Shown: positions 44,961 to 58,863, counted from the stretch's first letter. The stretch: 64,000 nucleotides of DNA from Enterococcus florum (GCF_004309355.1 NZ_BJCC01000010.1:1-64000), one strand, 5' to 3'. Notes: generated by a model not told the origin, from the sequence alone. A program made the numbers and translations.

Positions 44961-47309
44961 ATGACTAGAAAATCAATCAAAGAGGCAATTTTAACGTTCC
45001 TTAAAGAAGCAAAGAAAAAAAGCTTTTCTATGGAGGAACTAGCACAACAGTTGGATATGCAAAAAAGCACGGATTATAAATTGCTGATCCAAACAGTTGC
45101 CCAAATGGAGCGAGAAAAATTGCTCGAATTTAACAAACGAGGAAAGATAAAGCTTCCTTTATCACCGATCGTAATAGAAGGAACCTTTCGCGGCAATGAA
45201 CGCGGGTTCGGTTTTGTGACGATCGATCCGGAGGAACCCGATGTGTACATTCCGAATGATCAGACCAATTTTGCGATGAACGGAGATACCGTACTGATCG
45301 ATATCGTCAAAAATGCAGATCCGTTTAGTGATCGGGGGGCTGAAGGAAAAGTAGTGGCTATCAAGGAACGGTCGATCCAGCAGATCGTAGGAGAGTTTAC
45401 CGCGTTCCCTCCTGAAGAGGTCAAGGAAACGGATCTATACGGTGTCGTTATTCCAAAAGATAAAAAGAGTGCACAGTTCAAGGTTTACATTGCTGCTGAT
45501 GGAATCCAACCGGTCGACGGCAGTGTGGTGATCGTAGAGATTACTCACTACCCTGAAAAAGAATATGCTTCTAGTTTAGAAGGACTGGTCAAAAAAGTGA
45601 TCGGGCACAAAAACGACCCTGGAATGGACATTTTGTCAGTGATCGTCGCTCAAGGGATTCCAACTAGTTTTCCTGATGAGGTTTTAGAGGCTGCGGATAA
45701 AGTTCCTGACCATATTTCTGAAGAGGACGTAAAAGACCGAAGAGATTTGCGAGACCAGCAGATTGTGACGATTGATGGTGCGGATGCGAAGGATTTGGAT
45801 GATGCAGTAACCGTGCGAAAATTGCCTAATGGCAACTATTTTCTGGGGGTTCATATTGCGGATGTTTCTTATTATGTCACCGAGGATAGTGTACTGGATC
45901 GCGAAGCATTTGAACGTGGAACTAGTGTCTATTTAACAGACCGAGTCGTACCGATGATCCCTCAGCGATTATCGAATGGGATCTGTTCCTTGAATCCACG
46001 AGTGCCGCGGTTGACAATCAGCTGTGAGATGGAGATCGACACCAATGGTACGATCGTGGATCATGCGATTTTCCCGAGTGTGATTCAAACGACTGAACGG
46101 ATGACCTATTCTGCTGTGAATGGCATTTTAGAAGAGGCGGACTCGACATTGCTGGAACAATACCAAGCGCTTGTTCCCATGTTTGTTTTGATGAAGGAAT
46201 TGCATGAGGTTTTAGAAAATCGTCGAGTTCAACGCGGCGCGATCAATTTTGAAGACCGCGAGGCTAAGATACTGGTTGATCCAGAAGGAACGCCTTTAGG
46301 GATCGAGCTTCGCAACCGCGGAGTGGGCGAACGTTTGATCGAATCGTTTATGCTGGCTGCAAACGAGACGATTGCAGAGCATTACAGCCGATTGAAAGTA
46401 CCATTTATTTACCGGATTCATGAGCAACCTAAAGAAGAGAAAATGCAGCGCTTCTTTGATTTTGCTGCCGTTTTAGGCATTTTGGTCAAAGGAACGAAAG
46501 AAACGATCACTCCTAAGGCCTTGCAAAAGGTAATCTTGGAAGTAGAAGAGAAGCCTGAGGCGGCAGTTATCAATACGATGCTGTTAAGAAGCATGCAGCA
46601 GGCACGCTATTCAGAGGATAATTACGGGCATTATGGATTGGCAGCGGAATATTACACGCATTTTACTTCACCGATCCGTCGTTACCCAGATTTAATCGTT
46701 CATCGTTTGATTAGAGAATACGGATCAAGCCAGTCTGAAAAAGTCCAAACTAAATGGGCGGAGCAGCTGCCGGAAATCGCGGATCATAGTTCGCAGATGG
46801 AACGCCGAGCAGTTGACGCAGAACGAGAAGTCGACAGCTTGAAGAAGGCCGAGTATATGGCTGAAAAAATCGGGGAAGAATTCGACGGAATCATCAGCTC
46901 GATTACAAAGTTTGGTATTTTCGTCGAATTGCCGAATACAGTGGAAGGGCTGATTCATTTAAATGAGTTGAAGCAAGATTATTTCCACTTTATTGAAAAT
47001 CAGCTGGCTCTAGTTGGAGAACGGACCCGTCAGACGTTTAAGATTGGCCAAAAGGTTAAGATCAAGGTAGTTAAATCAAACCCTGAGACACGAGAAATTG
47101 ATTTTGAATTATTGGAGGCTGAAGATATTCCTTCATTGGAGGCGCCCTCGCATCAGAAGCGGCGTAGAAAACAGCCTGCTAAACATACGGAACGGAAGAA
47201 TTGGACTAAAGAGAAACCAGCAAAAAAAGCAAAAAAGAAAGCAAAAGGGAAAAAGCCTTTTTACAAATCCGTAGCGAAAAAGAAAAAGGGTGGAAGAAAG
47301 AAGGGGTAG
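44961..47309 (+). CDS. rnr: Ribonuclease R
   Basis: A 3'-5' exoribonuclease that degrades structured RNA and acts with tmRNA-SmpB. In order: winged helix (about 5-65), two cold-shock domains (to about 225), the RNB catalytic domain with the acidic [12 protein letters not shown] near 270-282, an S1 domain near 625-705, and a very lysine-rich tail ([11 protein letters not shown]). Length 782. GGAGAG before ATG 44961 sets the start, coupled to the esterase gene. smpB follows one base after the stop. Confidence 0.95.
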   Translation: MTRKSIKEAILTFLKEAKKKSFSMEELAQQLDMQKSTDYKLLIQTVAQMEREKLLEFNKRGKIKLPLSPIVIEGTFRGNERGFGFVTIDPEEPDVYIPNDQTNFAMNGDTVLIDIVKNADPFSDRGAEGKVVAIKERSIQQIVGEFTAFPPEEVKETDLYGVVIPKDKKSAQFKVYIAADGIQPVDGSVVIVEITHYPEKEYASSLEGLVKKVIGHKNDPGMDILSVIVAQGIPTSFPDEVLEAADKVPDHISEEDVKDRRDLRDQQIVTIDGADAKDLDDAVTVRKLPNGNYFLGVHIADVSYYVTEDSVLDREAFERGTSVYLTDRVVPMIPQRLSNGICSLNPRVPRLTISCEMEIDTNGTIVDHAIFPSVIQTTERMTYSAVNGILEEADSTLLEQYQALVPMFVLMKELHEVLENRRVQRGAINFEDREAKILVDPEGTPLGIELRNRGVGERLIESFMLAANETIAEHYSRLKVPFIYRIHEQPKEEKMQRFFDFAAVLGILVKGTKETITPKALQKVILEVEEKPEAAVINTMLLRSMQQARYSEDNYGHYGLAAEYYTHFTSPIRRYPDLIVHRLIREYGSSQSEKVQTKWAEQLPEIADHSSQMERRAVDAEREVDSLKKAEYMAEKIGEEFDGIISSITKFGIFVELPNTVEGLIHLNELKQDYFHFIENQLALVGERTRQTFKIGQKVKIKVVKSNPETREIDFELLEAEDIPSLEAPSHQKRRRKQPAKHTERKNWTKEKPAKKAKKKAKGKKPFYKSVAKKKKGGRKKG

Positions 47310-47310
47310 T

Positions 47311-47775
47311 ATGCCTAAAGGGGAAGGCAAATTGATTGCGCAAAATAAAAAGGCGCGCCACGATTATACGATCATCGATACAATGGAAGCGGGAATTGTT
47401 TTGCAAGGAACGGAGATCAAATCCATTCGAAATGGACGAATCAATCTAAAGGATGGATTTGCCCGAGTCCGAAATGGAGAAGTGTTTTTACACAATGTGC
47501 ATATCAGCCCGTATGAACAGGGGAATATTTTTAATCACGATCCTGTCAGAACACGAAAACTGCTGCTGCACAAGAAACAAATTTCTAAATTGATCGGAGA
47601 AACGAAAAACACAGGGATTACTTTAGTTCCCTTAAAGGTATATCTAAAGAATGGCTATGCTAAAGCATTAATCGGTTTAGCCAAAGGGAAGCATCAATAC
47701 GACAAACGTGAAGATTTAAAGCGCAAAGATGTAGACCGACAAATTAGTCGGACGTTAAAAAATTTCAGCCGATGA
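47311..47775 (+). CDS. smpB: SsrA-binding protein SmpB
   Basis: Binds tmRNA (SsrA) and brings it to stalled ribosomes. The 154-residue protein has the full SmpB beta barrel: [30 protein letters not shown] (about residues 31-40), NLKDGFARV, and the C-terminal tail [10 protein letters not shown] with [12 protein letters not shown] 47311 has GAAGGGG upstream and gives the exact family start MPKGEGK. It ends the esterase-rnr-smpB operon; the ssrA gene itself is not in this window. Confidence 0.95.
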   Translation: MPKGEGKLIAQNKKARHDYTIIDTMEAGIVLQGTEIKSIRNGRINLKDGFARVRNGEVFLHNVHISPYEQGNIFNHDPVRTRKLLLHKKQISKLIGETKNTGITLVPLKVYLKNGYAKALIGLAKGKHQYDKREDLKRKDVDRQISRTLKNFSR

Positions 47776-48068
47776 CCAAATATTCTTTTTCGCATATTTA
47801 ATGAGAATTCCTTTACTTACAGGTGAATTTTGATACGATTAATTATTATCTATAATAGCTCTTTTTGGGCAAAAACAAGCATGATAAAAAGGTTTTCCCC
47901 TAATTCTTGCGAAAGAATAAAGAGTGTAAAGAAACTTCCGTTTTTTTCATGAAAATCTTTTGTATTTTTCTTTCAATGGTGGTACCATACGAGAGTATTT
48001 TGACTTGATATGCCAAATACAAGAAGATAAGCAATGACTGAGGTCAGTAAGGAAAGAGGTGAAATGAA
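47776..48068 (+). promoter_or_regulatory. Upstream region of the atp operon
   Basis: About 290 bases without a gene. Two possible promoters: TTGTAT-17-TACCAT at 47960-47988, and TATAAT at 47851-47856 with a TTGATA only 15 bases upstream. No smpB terminator is clear. There is no atpI gene before atpB. Confidence 0.4.
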
Positions 48069-48788
48069 TTGGATGAAAAATCTTGGTTTTTCCATATTGG
48101 TCCCATTTGGTTTGACGGAACAGTCACGACCATGGTTATCATTACCTGTTTGATCGTTTTCTTGATCGTCTTTGCATGTACAAGAAACCTTTCGATGAAG
48201 CCCACTGGAAAACAAAATGCGATTGAATGGCTGATCGATTTTACTTCTGGGATCGTCAGCGACAATATGCCAAGAAAAGAAGTTCGGAATTTTAGTTTCT
48301 TTTCATTCACATTGTTCTTGTTTATTTTTGTTGCGAACCAGATCGGTTTGATCACCAAAATCGTCACACCACAGGAGGTCACACTATGGAAGAGTCCAAC
48401 CGCTGATCCTTTCGTTACAATGGGGTTGGCAATGATGATCCTTGTACTATCCAATCTATTAGCATCAGAACGATTTGGCCTGCGCGGCTACATCAAAAAT
48501 TCATTTTTGTCTCCGATGCCGATGCTGTTGCCCATCAAGATCATGGAAGAATTTACTAATGTCATTACATTAGGTCTTCGTCTTTATGGAAACATTTACG
48601 CAGGAGAAGTATTGTTGACCTTGATAGCAAGTATGGTGACCAGTTTAGGCTGGTGGTCAATCCCATTCGCGATACCGCTGGAAATGATTTGGATCGCATT
48701 CTCATTATTTATCGGCAGTATTCAAGCGTTTGTCTTTACCACTTTATCCATGGTGTATATCAGTCATCAGATAGAAGTAGAAGAATAG
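48069..48788 (+). CDS. atpB: F0F1 ATP synthase subunit a
   Basis: The proton-channel subunit of Fo, 239 residues with five to six membrane helices. The essential arginine lies in NVITLGLRLYGNIYAGE (about residues 163-179), and SIQAFVFTTLSMVYI closes the last helix. Translation starts at TTG, with AGAGGTGAAA correctly placed; the nearby ATG at 48064 is out of frame. First gene of the atpBEFHAGDC operon. Confidence 0.94.
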   Translation: MDEKSWFFHIGPIWFDGTVTTMVIITCLIVFLIVFACTRNLSMKPTGKQNAIEWLIDFTSGIVSDNMPRKEVRNFSFFSFTLFLFIFVANQIGLITKIVTPQEVTLWKSPTADPFVTMGLAMMILVLSNLLASERFGLRGYIKNSFLSPMPMLLPIKIMEEFTNVITLGLRLYGNIYAGEVLLTLIASMVTSLGWWSIPFAIPLEMIWIAFSLFIGSIQAFVFTTLSMVYISHQIEVEE

Positions 48789-48848
48789 TCAAAGAGCAAG
48801 TGATGGTGTAACAAAGACACGTCAGTATAAAATTAGGAGGAATTTATT

Positions 48849-49064
48849 ATGAACTTTATCGGTGCGGGAATCGCAATTTTAGGTGCAGCTATTGGGGCTG
48901 GTTACGGGAATGGTAAGGTTATTTCAAAAGCAATTGAATCAATGGCTCGTCAGCCTGAAATGTCAGGCCAAATCCGTTCAACGATGTTTATCGGGGTTGG
49001 TTTGATTGAAGCGGTGCCGATCCTAGGTGTCGTATTGGCAATGTTGATGGTCTTCCAAGGGTAA
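48849..49064 (+). CDS. atpE: F0F1 ATP synthase subunit c
   Basis: The proteolipid ring subunit, 71 residues forming a helical hairpin. The polar loop is [10 protein letters not shown] (about residues 36-45) and the ion-carrying carboxylate is the glutamate in [12 protein letters not shown]. The Gly/Ala-rich first helix has no extra ligands suggesting Na+ coupling, though this cannot be excluded. AGGAGGAA before the ATG is a strong RBS, fitting the high copy number. A stem-loop follows the gene. Confidence 0.95.
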   Translation: MNFIGAGIAILGAAIGAGYGNGKVISKAIESMARQPEMSGQIRSTMFIGVGLIEAVPILGVVLAMLMVFQG

Positions 49065-49065
49065 G

Positions 49066-49092
49066 AGCAACGGTTCTCGTTGCTACTTTTTT
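49066..49092 (+). terminator. Stem-loop between atpE and atpF
   Basis: A perfect stem AGCAACG/CGTTGCT with a 5-base loop, then ACTTTTTT. It lies inside the operon, so it may act as a partial terminator or mRNA stabiliser that raises subunit c output. Confidence 0.65.
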
Positions 49093-49142
49093 GTGTTGCA
49101 AAAAAGAATTAAACGTTATCTATTCAGAAAGGAAGACCGAGT

Positions 49143-49664
49143 ATGCTGAATCTAGTTATTGCTGAGGCTGTCAATCCAACGCTCGGTAATTTGATCGTAG
49201 TGACAGGAGCATTTCTGATTTTGTTGCTGCTGTTGAAAAAATTTGCATGGAAGAGCGTCAGTGATATTTTAAAACGACGCGAAGAAAAGATCGCCAACGA
49301 TTTAGATTCTGCTGAACAATCACGGATCAAAGCGGCTGAGCTGGCTAAAGAACGCGAAACTCAACTAGCAAGCTCGCGCAGTGATGCAGCAGATATTATA
49401 AAGAGTGCCAAAGAAAACGGCGAATTGAGTCGTCAAACCATCATTAACGATGCGAAAGATGAAGCAATGCGCTTGAAGGATCGGACAAAAACAGAAATCA
49501 AGGAAGAACGGGAAACCGCATTGACTTCTGTTAAAGATGACGTCGCAGATCTTTCTCTTAAAATTGCCGAAAAGATCTTAAGCAAAGAGCTTACCGGTGA
49601 GGCACATCAAGAATTGATTGATCAATACATCGATCAATTAGGAACGACTAAGCATGAAGCTTGA
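49143..49664 (+). CDS. atpF: F0F1 ATP synthase subunit b
   Basis: The peripheral stalk subunit, 173 residues. One N-terminal membrane helix (about 15-32, LIVVTGAFLILLLLLKKF) is followed by a long charged helix (KRREEKIANDLDSAEQSRIKAAELAKERE) as in all b subunits. AAAGGAAG precedes the ATG. Its last 11 bases overlap atpH. Confidence 0.94.
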   Translation: MLNLVIAEAVNPTLGNLIVVTGAFLILLLLLKKFAWKSVSDILKRREEKIANDLDSAEQSRIKAAELAKERETQLASSRSDAADIIKSAKENGELSRQTIINDAKDEAMRLKDRTKTEIKEERETALTSVKDDVADLSLKIAEKILSKELTGEAHQELIDQYIDQLGTTKHEA

Positions 49665-50199
49665 CAAATATACTGTTGGGAAACGATACGGCAAAGCTTT
49701 GTTCGAATTGGCGGTCGAAGGACAAGCAACCGAAGAAGTTTACCAAGATTTATTGACGATACGCAAGGTATTTGAAGAAATTCCGGATTTGGGCAATATG
49801 CTGACAGATGTTCGATTGCACGGATATGAAAAAGACGCGATCATGCAGGCCTTCGCGCAAGGTTTTGATGGCGTAGTCAAAAATTTCCTGCTGATCGTTT
49901 ATGAATACAATCGAAGCGACGATCTTTTATTCATGATCGATGAATATGAACGAAGATATGATCAGCTGAACCAAGTTGCTCTTGGTTCAATCACTACTGC
50001 TGTGGCGATCTCTGAGGAGAAAAAACAGCAAATCGAAGCAAAAGTCGCTGATGTTCTCGGCTATAAAAGGGCCGACCTATCTCCAGTAGTCGATCCATCG
50101 ATTATTGGCGGTGTCATTGTTGAAGCCGATCATCAAGTGATCGACGGAAGCCTCGCCAGCCAACTCAATGGTCTACGAGCAGCACTTAGCAAAAAGTAA
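49654..50199 (+). CDS. atpH: F0F1 ATP synthase subunit delta
   Basis: The 181-residue stalk subunit linking b to F1. It has the family's N-terminal six-helix domain (VGKRYGKALFELA near residues 6-18) and the C-terminal VDPSIIGGVIVEADHQVIDGSL (about 148-169). It overlaps atpF by 11 bases, so the two are coupled. Confidence 0.93.
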   Translation: MKLDKYTVGKRYGKALFELAVEGQATEEVYQDLLTIRKVFEEIPDLGNMLTDVRLHGYEKDAIMQAFAQGFDGVVKNFLLIVYEYNRSDDLLFMIDEYERRYDQLNQVALGSITTAVAISEEKKQQIEAKVADVLGYKRADLSPVVDPSIIGGVIVEADHQVIDGSLASQLNGLRAALSKK

Positions 50200-50214
50200 G
50201 AAGAGGTGAAATGA

Positions 50215-51729
<1,515 letters not shown>

Positions 51730-51758
51730 TCCCAGCATAATCGAGGTGAGAAAATGTC

Positions 51759-54084
<2,326 letters not shown>

Positions 54085-54097
54085 AAAGAGGTGCGCG

Positions 54098-54526
54098 ATG
54101 GAAAATAAGAGTCAGCTCACCGTGAATGTAGTAACTCCTGATGGCTTGATCTATGACCATCATGCGACGATCGTTGTCGCCAATACGATCAGTGGGGAAT
54201 TAGGAATCTTGCCTAACCACGCGCCGATTATTGCCCCTTTGGCGATTGATGAAGTTCGGGTCCGTCGAACCGATTCAGACACTCACGTGGATTGGATCGC
54301 CGTCAATGGCGGGATCATGGAGGTTCGTGACAATGTCGTAACGATTATTGCAGATACGGCCGAACGTGAAAGAGATATCGATGTATCGCGTGCGGAGCGT
54401 GCAAAACAGCGTGCTGAGCAGCGGATCGAAGAAGCAAAAGCGAGTCATGATACAGACCAGCTGCGCCGTTCAGAAGTCGCTTTGCATCGAGCAATCAATC
54501 GGATCAATGTCTCAAAACATAGATAA
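54098..54526 (+). CDS. atpC: F0F1 ATP synthase subunit epsilon
   Basis: The regulatory rotor subunit, 142 residues: N-terminal beta sandwich ([22 protein letters not shown]) and a C-terminal helical hairpin (about residues 90-140) that can inhibit ATP hydrolysis. AGAGGTG before the ATG. It ends the atp operon at a terminator. Confidence 0.95.
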   Translation: MENKSQLTVNVVTPDGLIYDHHATIVVANTISGELGILPNHAPIIAPLAIDEVRVRRTDSDTHVDWIAVNGGIMEVRDNVVTIIADTAERERDIDVSRAERAKQRAEQRIEEAKASHDTDQLRRSEVALHRAINRINVSKHR

Positions 54527-54570
54527 AAAACGGATCGTGACCTTGAGTTGCGATTCGTTTTTGTTTTTTT
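54525..54570 (+). terminator. Terminator of the atp operon
   Basis: The stem AAAACGGATCG/CGATTCGTTTT (one G-U) is followed by a T-rich tract. Confidence 0.82.
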
Positions 54571-54953
54571 ACTGTCAAATGAAGAACAAACTGACATGTC
54601 ACTAGAGCCCTTCAAATCTCAGTACAATTCTTTTGACAATTCCACGTTTTTTTGAGAAAGTGATAAGGCGCGTTGTTATAAATATAAGTGTTATTATTTG
54701 CAGATCAATACACTTAGCTTTCTAGAAAGTAAATTGAAGTGAAAACGTAATTAATTTCATAAAATTTTAAAAAAAGTAATACAAATAAGGCCTAAATGAC
54801 CTTTTTTCGGAGGATAAATCGAATAATACTAAGAAAATTATTTGATAAAAATTTTTAAAAGTTTTTTTAAAGACTTAAGAAAAGAGAAAGCATTCTCCTT
54901 TCTTTTATTCTATGGTATAATCCGATTATTGATTTTGTGAAAGGAAGACATGG
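54571..54953 (+). other. AT-rich intergenic region before the DUF1146 gene
   Basis: About 380 bases, very rich in A and T, without an open frame that looks coding. TTGACA occurs at 54639-54644 without a matching -10 box. An extended -10 (TGGTATAAT, 54913-54921) probably starts the downstream transcript. Confidence 0.5.
54913..54921 (+). promoter_or_regulatory. Extended -10 promoter of the DUF1146-murA unit
   Basis: TGGTATAAT, an extended -10 element 33 bases before the start codon; the -35 region is weak. Confidence 0.55.
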
Positions 54954-55184
54954 ATGCAAGTATATGGTATCGATGCAATCATTCGGATCGTTTCTCATTT
55001 TGCGTTTATTTATTTGGCATTTTGGGGACTCAGATCTTTGCGTATCGAAAATATTTTTAAAGCATTTCATGAAACGCAGGTTCGAATGGTCTTGATGATG
55101 GGTTCGGTCGCGTTAGGCTATACATTCAGCTCATTCTTCTTAGAAATCATCGTTCTGTGTAAAAATATCTTTTTGAGTTTTTAA
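54954..55184 (+). CDS. DUF1146 family membrane protein (YwzB-like)
   Basis: A 76-residue protein with two hydrophobic helices (about 6-26 and 43-70) and the conserved LAFWGLRSLRIE segment of the DUF1146/YwzB family. The function is unknown. The gene lies between atpC and murA, its usual place in Firmicutes. AAAGGAAG precedes the ATG. Confidence 0.85.
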   Translation: MQVYGIDAIIRIVSHFAFIYLAFWGLRSLRIENIFKAFHETQVRMVLMMGSVALGYTFSSFFLEIIVLCKNIFLSF

Positions 55185-55247
55185 TACTCGTACATACTGA
55201 TAAGTGAAAATTTAAATTGACTGAAGCGATTTTTTGGAGGGAACAAA

Positions 55248-56549
55248 ATGGAAGAGATCGTCGTTCGTGGTGGAAAAAAATTAACCGGTACAGTGAAAAT
55301 CGAAGGAGCTAAAAATGCGGTATTACCGATTTTGGCTGCAAGTTTATTAGCAGAAGAAGGAGAAACAACATTAAGCAATGTTCCGATTCTTTCTGATGTG
55401 TTTACAATGAACCAAGTGATTCGTTACCTAAATACAGATGTAGCATTTAATGAAACGACCAAAGAAATCAAGATTAATGCGGAGAAACAACTGCACGTAG
55501 AAGCTCCTTATGAATATGTAAGCAAAATGCGCGCGTCAATCGTAGTGATGGGGCCTTTATTGGCACGCAATGGACACGCGAAGGTAGCTATGCCTGGTGG
55601 ATGTGCGATCGGAAAAAGACCGATTGATCTGCATTTGAAAGGATTCCAAGCTTTAGGGGCTAAAATCATTCAGGAAAATGGGTACATCGAAGCGATTGCT
55701 GACGAGTTGACTGGCAGCACGATCTATTTGGATTTTCCTAGTGTAGGTGCTACACAAAATATTATGATGGCAGCTGTTAAAGCCAAAGGAACAACAGTGA
55801 TCGAAAATGTCGCTCGTGAACCTGAAATTGTGGATCTAGCGAACTTCTTGAATAAAATGGGCGCTCGAGTAATCGGTGCGGGTACCGAAACCATGAGAAT
55901 CGAAGGGGTTGACAAGCTGCATGCGGTGGCTCATTCGATTGTTCAAGACAGAATCGAGGCTGGAACCTTTATGGTCGCTGCCGCAATGACTGAAGGAAAC
56001 GTATTGATCGAAGATGCGATCCCTGAACATAACCGTCCGTTGATCTCTAAATTAATTGAAATGGGTGTCAGCATCCAAGAAGAAGAATCAGGACTGCGGA
56101 TCATCGGTCCAAAACATATTCAAGCAACGGATATCAAAACGATGCCTCATCCAGGCTTCCCTACGGATATGCAAGCTCAAATGACAGCGATCCAGTTGGT
56201 TGCTGAAGGAACCAGCGCAACCACAGAGACCGTTTTTGAGAATCGTTTCCAACATTTAGAAGAAATGCGCAGAATGAATGCGGATGTTAAAATCGACAAC
56301 AGTGTCGCTTTAATCAAGGGCGGTGCTGACTTGCAGGGAGCAGAGGTGTATGCGACTGATCTTCGTGCTGCCGCAGCTCTGATTTTAGCCGGATTAAGAG
56401 CGAAAGGCATGACACGTGTCCGCAATTTGAAGTATCTTGATCGTGGGTATTACCAATTCCACTTGAAGTTGCAACAGCTAGGGGCGGATGTTGAACGAGT
56501 AGACAGCAAATCTGGCGAATCGATCGTTCAGCCTGCTGTACATGCCTAA
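55248..56549 (+). CDS. murA: UDP-N-acetylglucosamine 1-carboxyvinyltransferase
   Basis: First committed step of peptidoglycan synthesis: transfer of enolpyruvate from PEP to UDP-GlcNAc; target of fosfomycin. Conserved features are the start [20 protein letters not shown] and the loop [14 protein letters not shown] with the active-site cysteine near residue 118, so the fosfomycin-sensitive Cys is intact. Length 433 is normal. GGAGG precedes the ATG. Firmicutes often have two paralogues; the neighbours (atp, DUF1146, epuA) suggest the main one. Confidence 0.95.
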   Translation: MEEIVVRGGKKLTGTVKIEGAKNAVLPILAASLLAEEGETTLSNVPILSDVFTMNQVIRYLNTDVAFNETTKEIKINAEKQLHVEAPYEYVSKMRASIVVMGPLLARNGHAKVAMPGGCAIGKRPIDLHLKGFQALGAKIIQENGYIEAIADELTGSTIYLDFPSVGATQNIMMAAVKAKGTTVIENVAREPEIVDLANFLNKMGARVIGAGTETMRIEGVDKLHAVAHSIVQDRIEAGTFMVAAAMTEGNVLIEDAIPEHNRPLISKLIEMGVSIQEEESGLRIIGPKHIQATDIKTMPHPGFPTDMQAQMTAIQLVAEGTSATTETVFENRFQHLEEMRRMNADVKIDNSVALIKGGADLQGAEVYATDLRAAAALILAGLRAKGMTRVRNLKYLDRGYYQFHLKLQQLGADVERVDSKSGESIVQPAVHA

Positions 56550-56562
56550 GGAGTGTGAGCAG

Positions 56563-56739
56563 ATGAGTTCAAGTGAACACATTTTACGTACGTTGATCGT
56601 AGTAGTCGGTATTTTACTGGCTGGTGTTGTTCTGTTTATCATTGGCAGTATGATTGGCTACGGTGTTATGGGAGATGGCAATCCCTTTGGTGTCTTGCTG
56701 CCGGGTGTCTGGCGGCATATCTTAGAATTTGTACGTTAG
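56563..56739 (+). CDS. EpuA-like small membrane protein
   Basis: A 58-residue protein with one membrane helix (about 10-32) and the C-terminal GDGNPFGVLLPGVWRHILEFV typical of the EpuA family (sometimes annotated as an RNA polymerase beta-associated protein). In streptococci epuA also follows murA. The role is unclear. AAGGAG lies nine bases before ATG 56563; the frame is open a few codons upstream inside murA, without an RBS. Confidence 0.82.
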   Translation: MSSSEHILRTLIVVVGILLAGVVLFIIGSMIGYGVMGDGNPFGVLLPGVWRHILEFVR

Positions 56740-56766
56740 ACCTTTACATTTGTAAGGGTCTTTTTT
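56738..56766 (+). terminator. Terminator after epuA-like gene
   Basis: The stem AGACCTTTACA/TGTAAGGGTCT (one G-U) with a short loop is followed by TTTTTT. Confidence 0.85.
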
Positions 56767-56794
56767 CAATCATTGAAGAGAAAGGAATGTTTTT

Positions 56795-57073
56795 ATGGTG
56801 GGAAAATTGATCATTGGCCTGGTACGCGGGTATCAACGCTTCATTTCTCCTTTGTTTCAGCCATCCTGCAGGTACTATCCTTCTTGCTCGAGTTATATGA
56901 TCAAAGCAGTCCAAATCCATGGTGCTATAAAAGGACTGTTGATGGGGATCTCTCGAGTCCTGCGTTGTCAACCTTTTACCAAGGGTGGGATCGATTATGT
57001 ACCTACGACGTTTTCATTAAGACAGAATGTAAAGGATGAAGAAGAACCAGATTATTCAGGAGGGAAAGTATGA
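56795..57073 (+). CDS. yidD: Membrane protein insertion efficiency factor YidD
   Basis: A 92-residue protein with the whole YidD signature: an N-terminal amphipathic helix ([17 protein letters not shown]), the cysteine motif [11 protein letters not shown] (about residues 25-35), HGAIKG and [14 protein letters not shown]. It is thought to help YidC insert membrane proteins. It overlaps the following GNAT gene by four bases (ATGA). RBS GAAAGGAATG. Confidence 0.93.
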   Translation: MVGKLIIGLVRGYQRFISPLFQPSCRYYPSCSSYMIKAVQIHGAIKGLLMGISRVLRCQPFTKGGIDYVPTTFSLRQNVKDEEEPDYSGGKV

Positions 57074-57522
57074 TTCATTTGTTATCAGAGAAAACAGCAC
57101 TGCCATGGGAATTATTGATGCTGGCAGATCCTGAAAAGGAGAAGATCGAAGCGTATGTTTATGATAGCAAGGTCTTGGTTTATGAGTGGAGAAACGAAAT
57201 CGTTGGCGTCCTTGTTTTCAAAATGATCGATGAGGAGACGGTTGAGATCATGAACATGGCTGTTTCAGAACGAATGCAAAGACAAGGGATCGCGGATCGA
57301 TTGATGGAACGTTTCTTGGAAGAAGTTCATCGGCAACCTGCCGTCAAGGCTGGGATCGTCAGAACTGGAGAGATTCCTGAGGGGCCTATGCGACTTTACC
57401 AAAAGCATGGATTTGAAGTCAGCGAACGAAGGAAGAATTACTTCGTCGACTACTGTGCTGAACCAATCTTTGAAGGGGATCAACAATTAAAAGATCAAAT
57501 CATCATGAAACGATTCTTTTAG
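57070..57522 (+). CDS. GNAT family N-acetyltransferase
   Basis: A 150-residue acetyltransferase: [21 protein letters not shown] (beta strands 3-4) and the acetyl-CoA loop [16 protein letters not shown] near residues 71-86, then [10 protein letters not shown] near 110. The substrate is unknown. AGGAGGGAAAG is the RBS, within the end of yidD, so the two genes are coupled. Its 3' end forms the 5' arm of the terminator. Confidence 0.87.
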   Translation: MIHLLSEKTALPWELLMLADPEKEKIEAYVYDSKVLVYEWRNEIVGVLVFKMIDEETVEIMNMAVSERMQRQGIADRLMERFLEEVHRQPAVKAGIVRTGEIPEGPMRLYQKHGFEVSERRKNYFVDYCAEPIFEGDQQLKDQIIMKRFF

Positions 57523-57539
57523 AAAAGGGTCGTTTTTTT
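57508..57539 (+). terminator. Terminator overlapping the end of the GNAT gene
   Basis: AAACGATTCTTTT pairs with AAAAGGGTCGTTT (three G-U) and is followed by TTTT. The stop codon sits at the loop. Confidence 0.8.
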
Positions 57540-57592
57540 ATTTCATTCTTTCTGAAAGCGTTTTGAAATATTCAATATTCGCGAATTATTAA

Positions 57593-57607
57593 AATATTCA
57601 GAAAATT
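57593..57607 (+). promoter_or_regulatory. CodY box upstream of liv
   Basis: AATATTCAGAAAATT matches the CodY consensus AATTTTCWGAAAATT at 14 of 15 positions and ends four bases before the -35 box. Two weaker CodY-like sites lie just upstream (around 57550 and 57562). CodY represses amino-acid uptake genes when branched-chain amino acids and GTP are plentiful. Confidence 0.75.
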
Positions 57608-57610
57608 TAA

Positions 57611-57639
57611 TTGACAGTGAGAATCTTTTCCTATATATT
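57611..57639 (+). promoter_or_regulatory. SigA-type promoter of the liv operon
   Basis: TTGACA (57611-57616), a 17-base spacer and TATATT (57634-57639), a strong promoter about 49 bases before the start codon. Confidence 0.8.
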
Positions 57640-57687
57640 TTATCTTATCTCAACAAGTTATAATAATTTCTATTAGGGGGAAAAAGG

Positions 57688-58863
57688 ATGAAAAAGAGTA
57701 TATTTCTTGCTTTGGCAGCAGGGCTATTTTTATTTGGTGCTTGTGGATCGCCTTCTGCTAGTGATTCGAACGACAGCGGTGGAAGCTCGGCGGACAGCGA
57801 TACGATCAAGATCGGCGGAAACTTTGAATTATCCGGTGCAACAGCGGCCTATGGTGAGGCTGAGAGAGAAGCTGCGGAATTGGCCGTTGAGCAGATCAAT
57901 GCTGACGGGGGCATCCTTGACAAGCAGGTAGAATTTGTGTCGAAGGATAACAAATCTGATAACAATGAAGCTGCTTCAGTTGCAGCGAATTTGACAACCA
58001 AAGACGAGGTCGTAGCGGTGGTTGGACCAGCTACCTCCGGTGCCGTTAAAGCAACTTTACCGAATTTGACGAAAGCAAAGATTCCTGGAGTAACTCCATC
58101 AGGCACGGATGATGCGATCACTAAGCAAGGGGATAACGTTCAACCTTATATTTTCCGAGCTTGTTTCCAAGACAGCTTCCAAGGGGTCGTGTTAGCAAAA
58201 TATGCACAAGAAAACATGCAAGCACAAAAGGCGGTTATCTTTGGTGATAATGCGAGCGACTACGCAGATGGGTTAACGAAAGCCTTCAAAAAAACCTATG
58301 AAGGTGAAATTGTTGCAGAGGAAAAATTCACTGCCGGCGACAAAGACTACCAAGCAATGCTGACAAAAGTCAAAGACAAGGATTTTGATGTGATCTTTAT
58401 TCCTGGATATTACACAGAAGCTGGTTTGATTATCAAACAAGCACGTGAGATGGGGATCGACAAGCCGATCATCGGGGCAGATGGATTCGGTGATGAAAAG
58501 TTAGTTGAGACAGCTGGCGCAAGCAATGTGTCAAACGTTTACTATACTGGACACTTCTCAACAGAAGCTCCAGCAACTGACAAGGTTGAACCGTTCATTA
58601 AAGCCTTTGAAGAAAAATACGACCGCAAGCCTTCTTCATTCAATGCCTTGGGTTACGATGCTGTGTACATGATCAAACAAGCGATTGAAGATCAGGGTGA
58701 AGCAACACCTGCAGCAATTACTGAGGGGCTTGCTAACTTGAAAGACTTTGAAGGTGTTACTGGTAAGATCACGATGGACGAAGATCACAACCCTGTGAAA
58801 TCAGCGGTAGTGCTTGGTCTGACAGAAGGAAAAGAATCTTCTGCTGAAACTGTTAATCCATAG
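57688..58863 (+). CDS. livJ: Branched-chain amino acid ABC transporter, substrate-binding lipoprotein
   Basis: A 391-residue extracellular binding protein of the LivJ/LivK type. The lipobox LFGAC places lipidated Cys19; a Ser/Asp-rich linker follows. The type I periplasmic-binding fold begins with IKIGGNFELSGATAAYGE and has VVGPATSGAVKATLPN near 112-127 and PYIFRACFQDSFQG near 152-165. It captures leucine, isoleucine or valine for LivHMGF. GGGGGAAAAAGG precedes the ATG. Expression is probably controlled by CodY, and a stem-loop follows the gene. Confidence 0.93.
   Translation: MKKSIFLALAAGLFLFGACGSPSASDSNDSGGSSADSDTIKIGGNFELSGATAAYGEAEREAAELAVEQINADGGILDKQVEFVSKDNKSDNNEAASVAANLTTKDEVVAVVGPATSGAVKATLPNLTKAKIPGVTPSGTDDAITKQGDNVQPYIFRACFQDSFQGVVLAKYAQENMQAQKAVIFGDNASDYADGLTKAFKKTYEGEIVAEEKFTAGDKDYQAMLTKVKDKDFDVIFIPGYYTEAGLIIKQAREMGIDKPIIGADGFGDEKLVETAGASNVSNVYYTGHFSTEAPATDKVEPFIKAFEEKYDRKPSSFNALGYDAVYMIKQAIEDQGEATPAAITEGLANLKDFEGVTGKITMDEDHNPVKSAVVLGLTEGKESSAETVNP

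Noticed and set aside
47970-47990. GGTGGTACC near the atp operon, resembling a T-box
   Set aside because: The flanking T-box bases (AGGGTGG-ACCGCG) and a following terminator are missing; it is only a short palindrome around TACC.
48064-48068. ATG five bases before the atpB TTG
   Set aside because: It is out of frame with subunit a; the TTG has the correctly spaced RBS.
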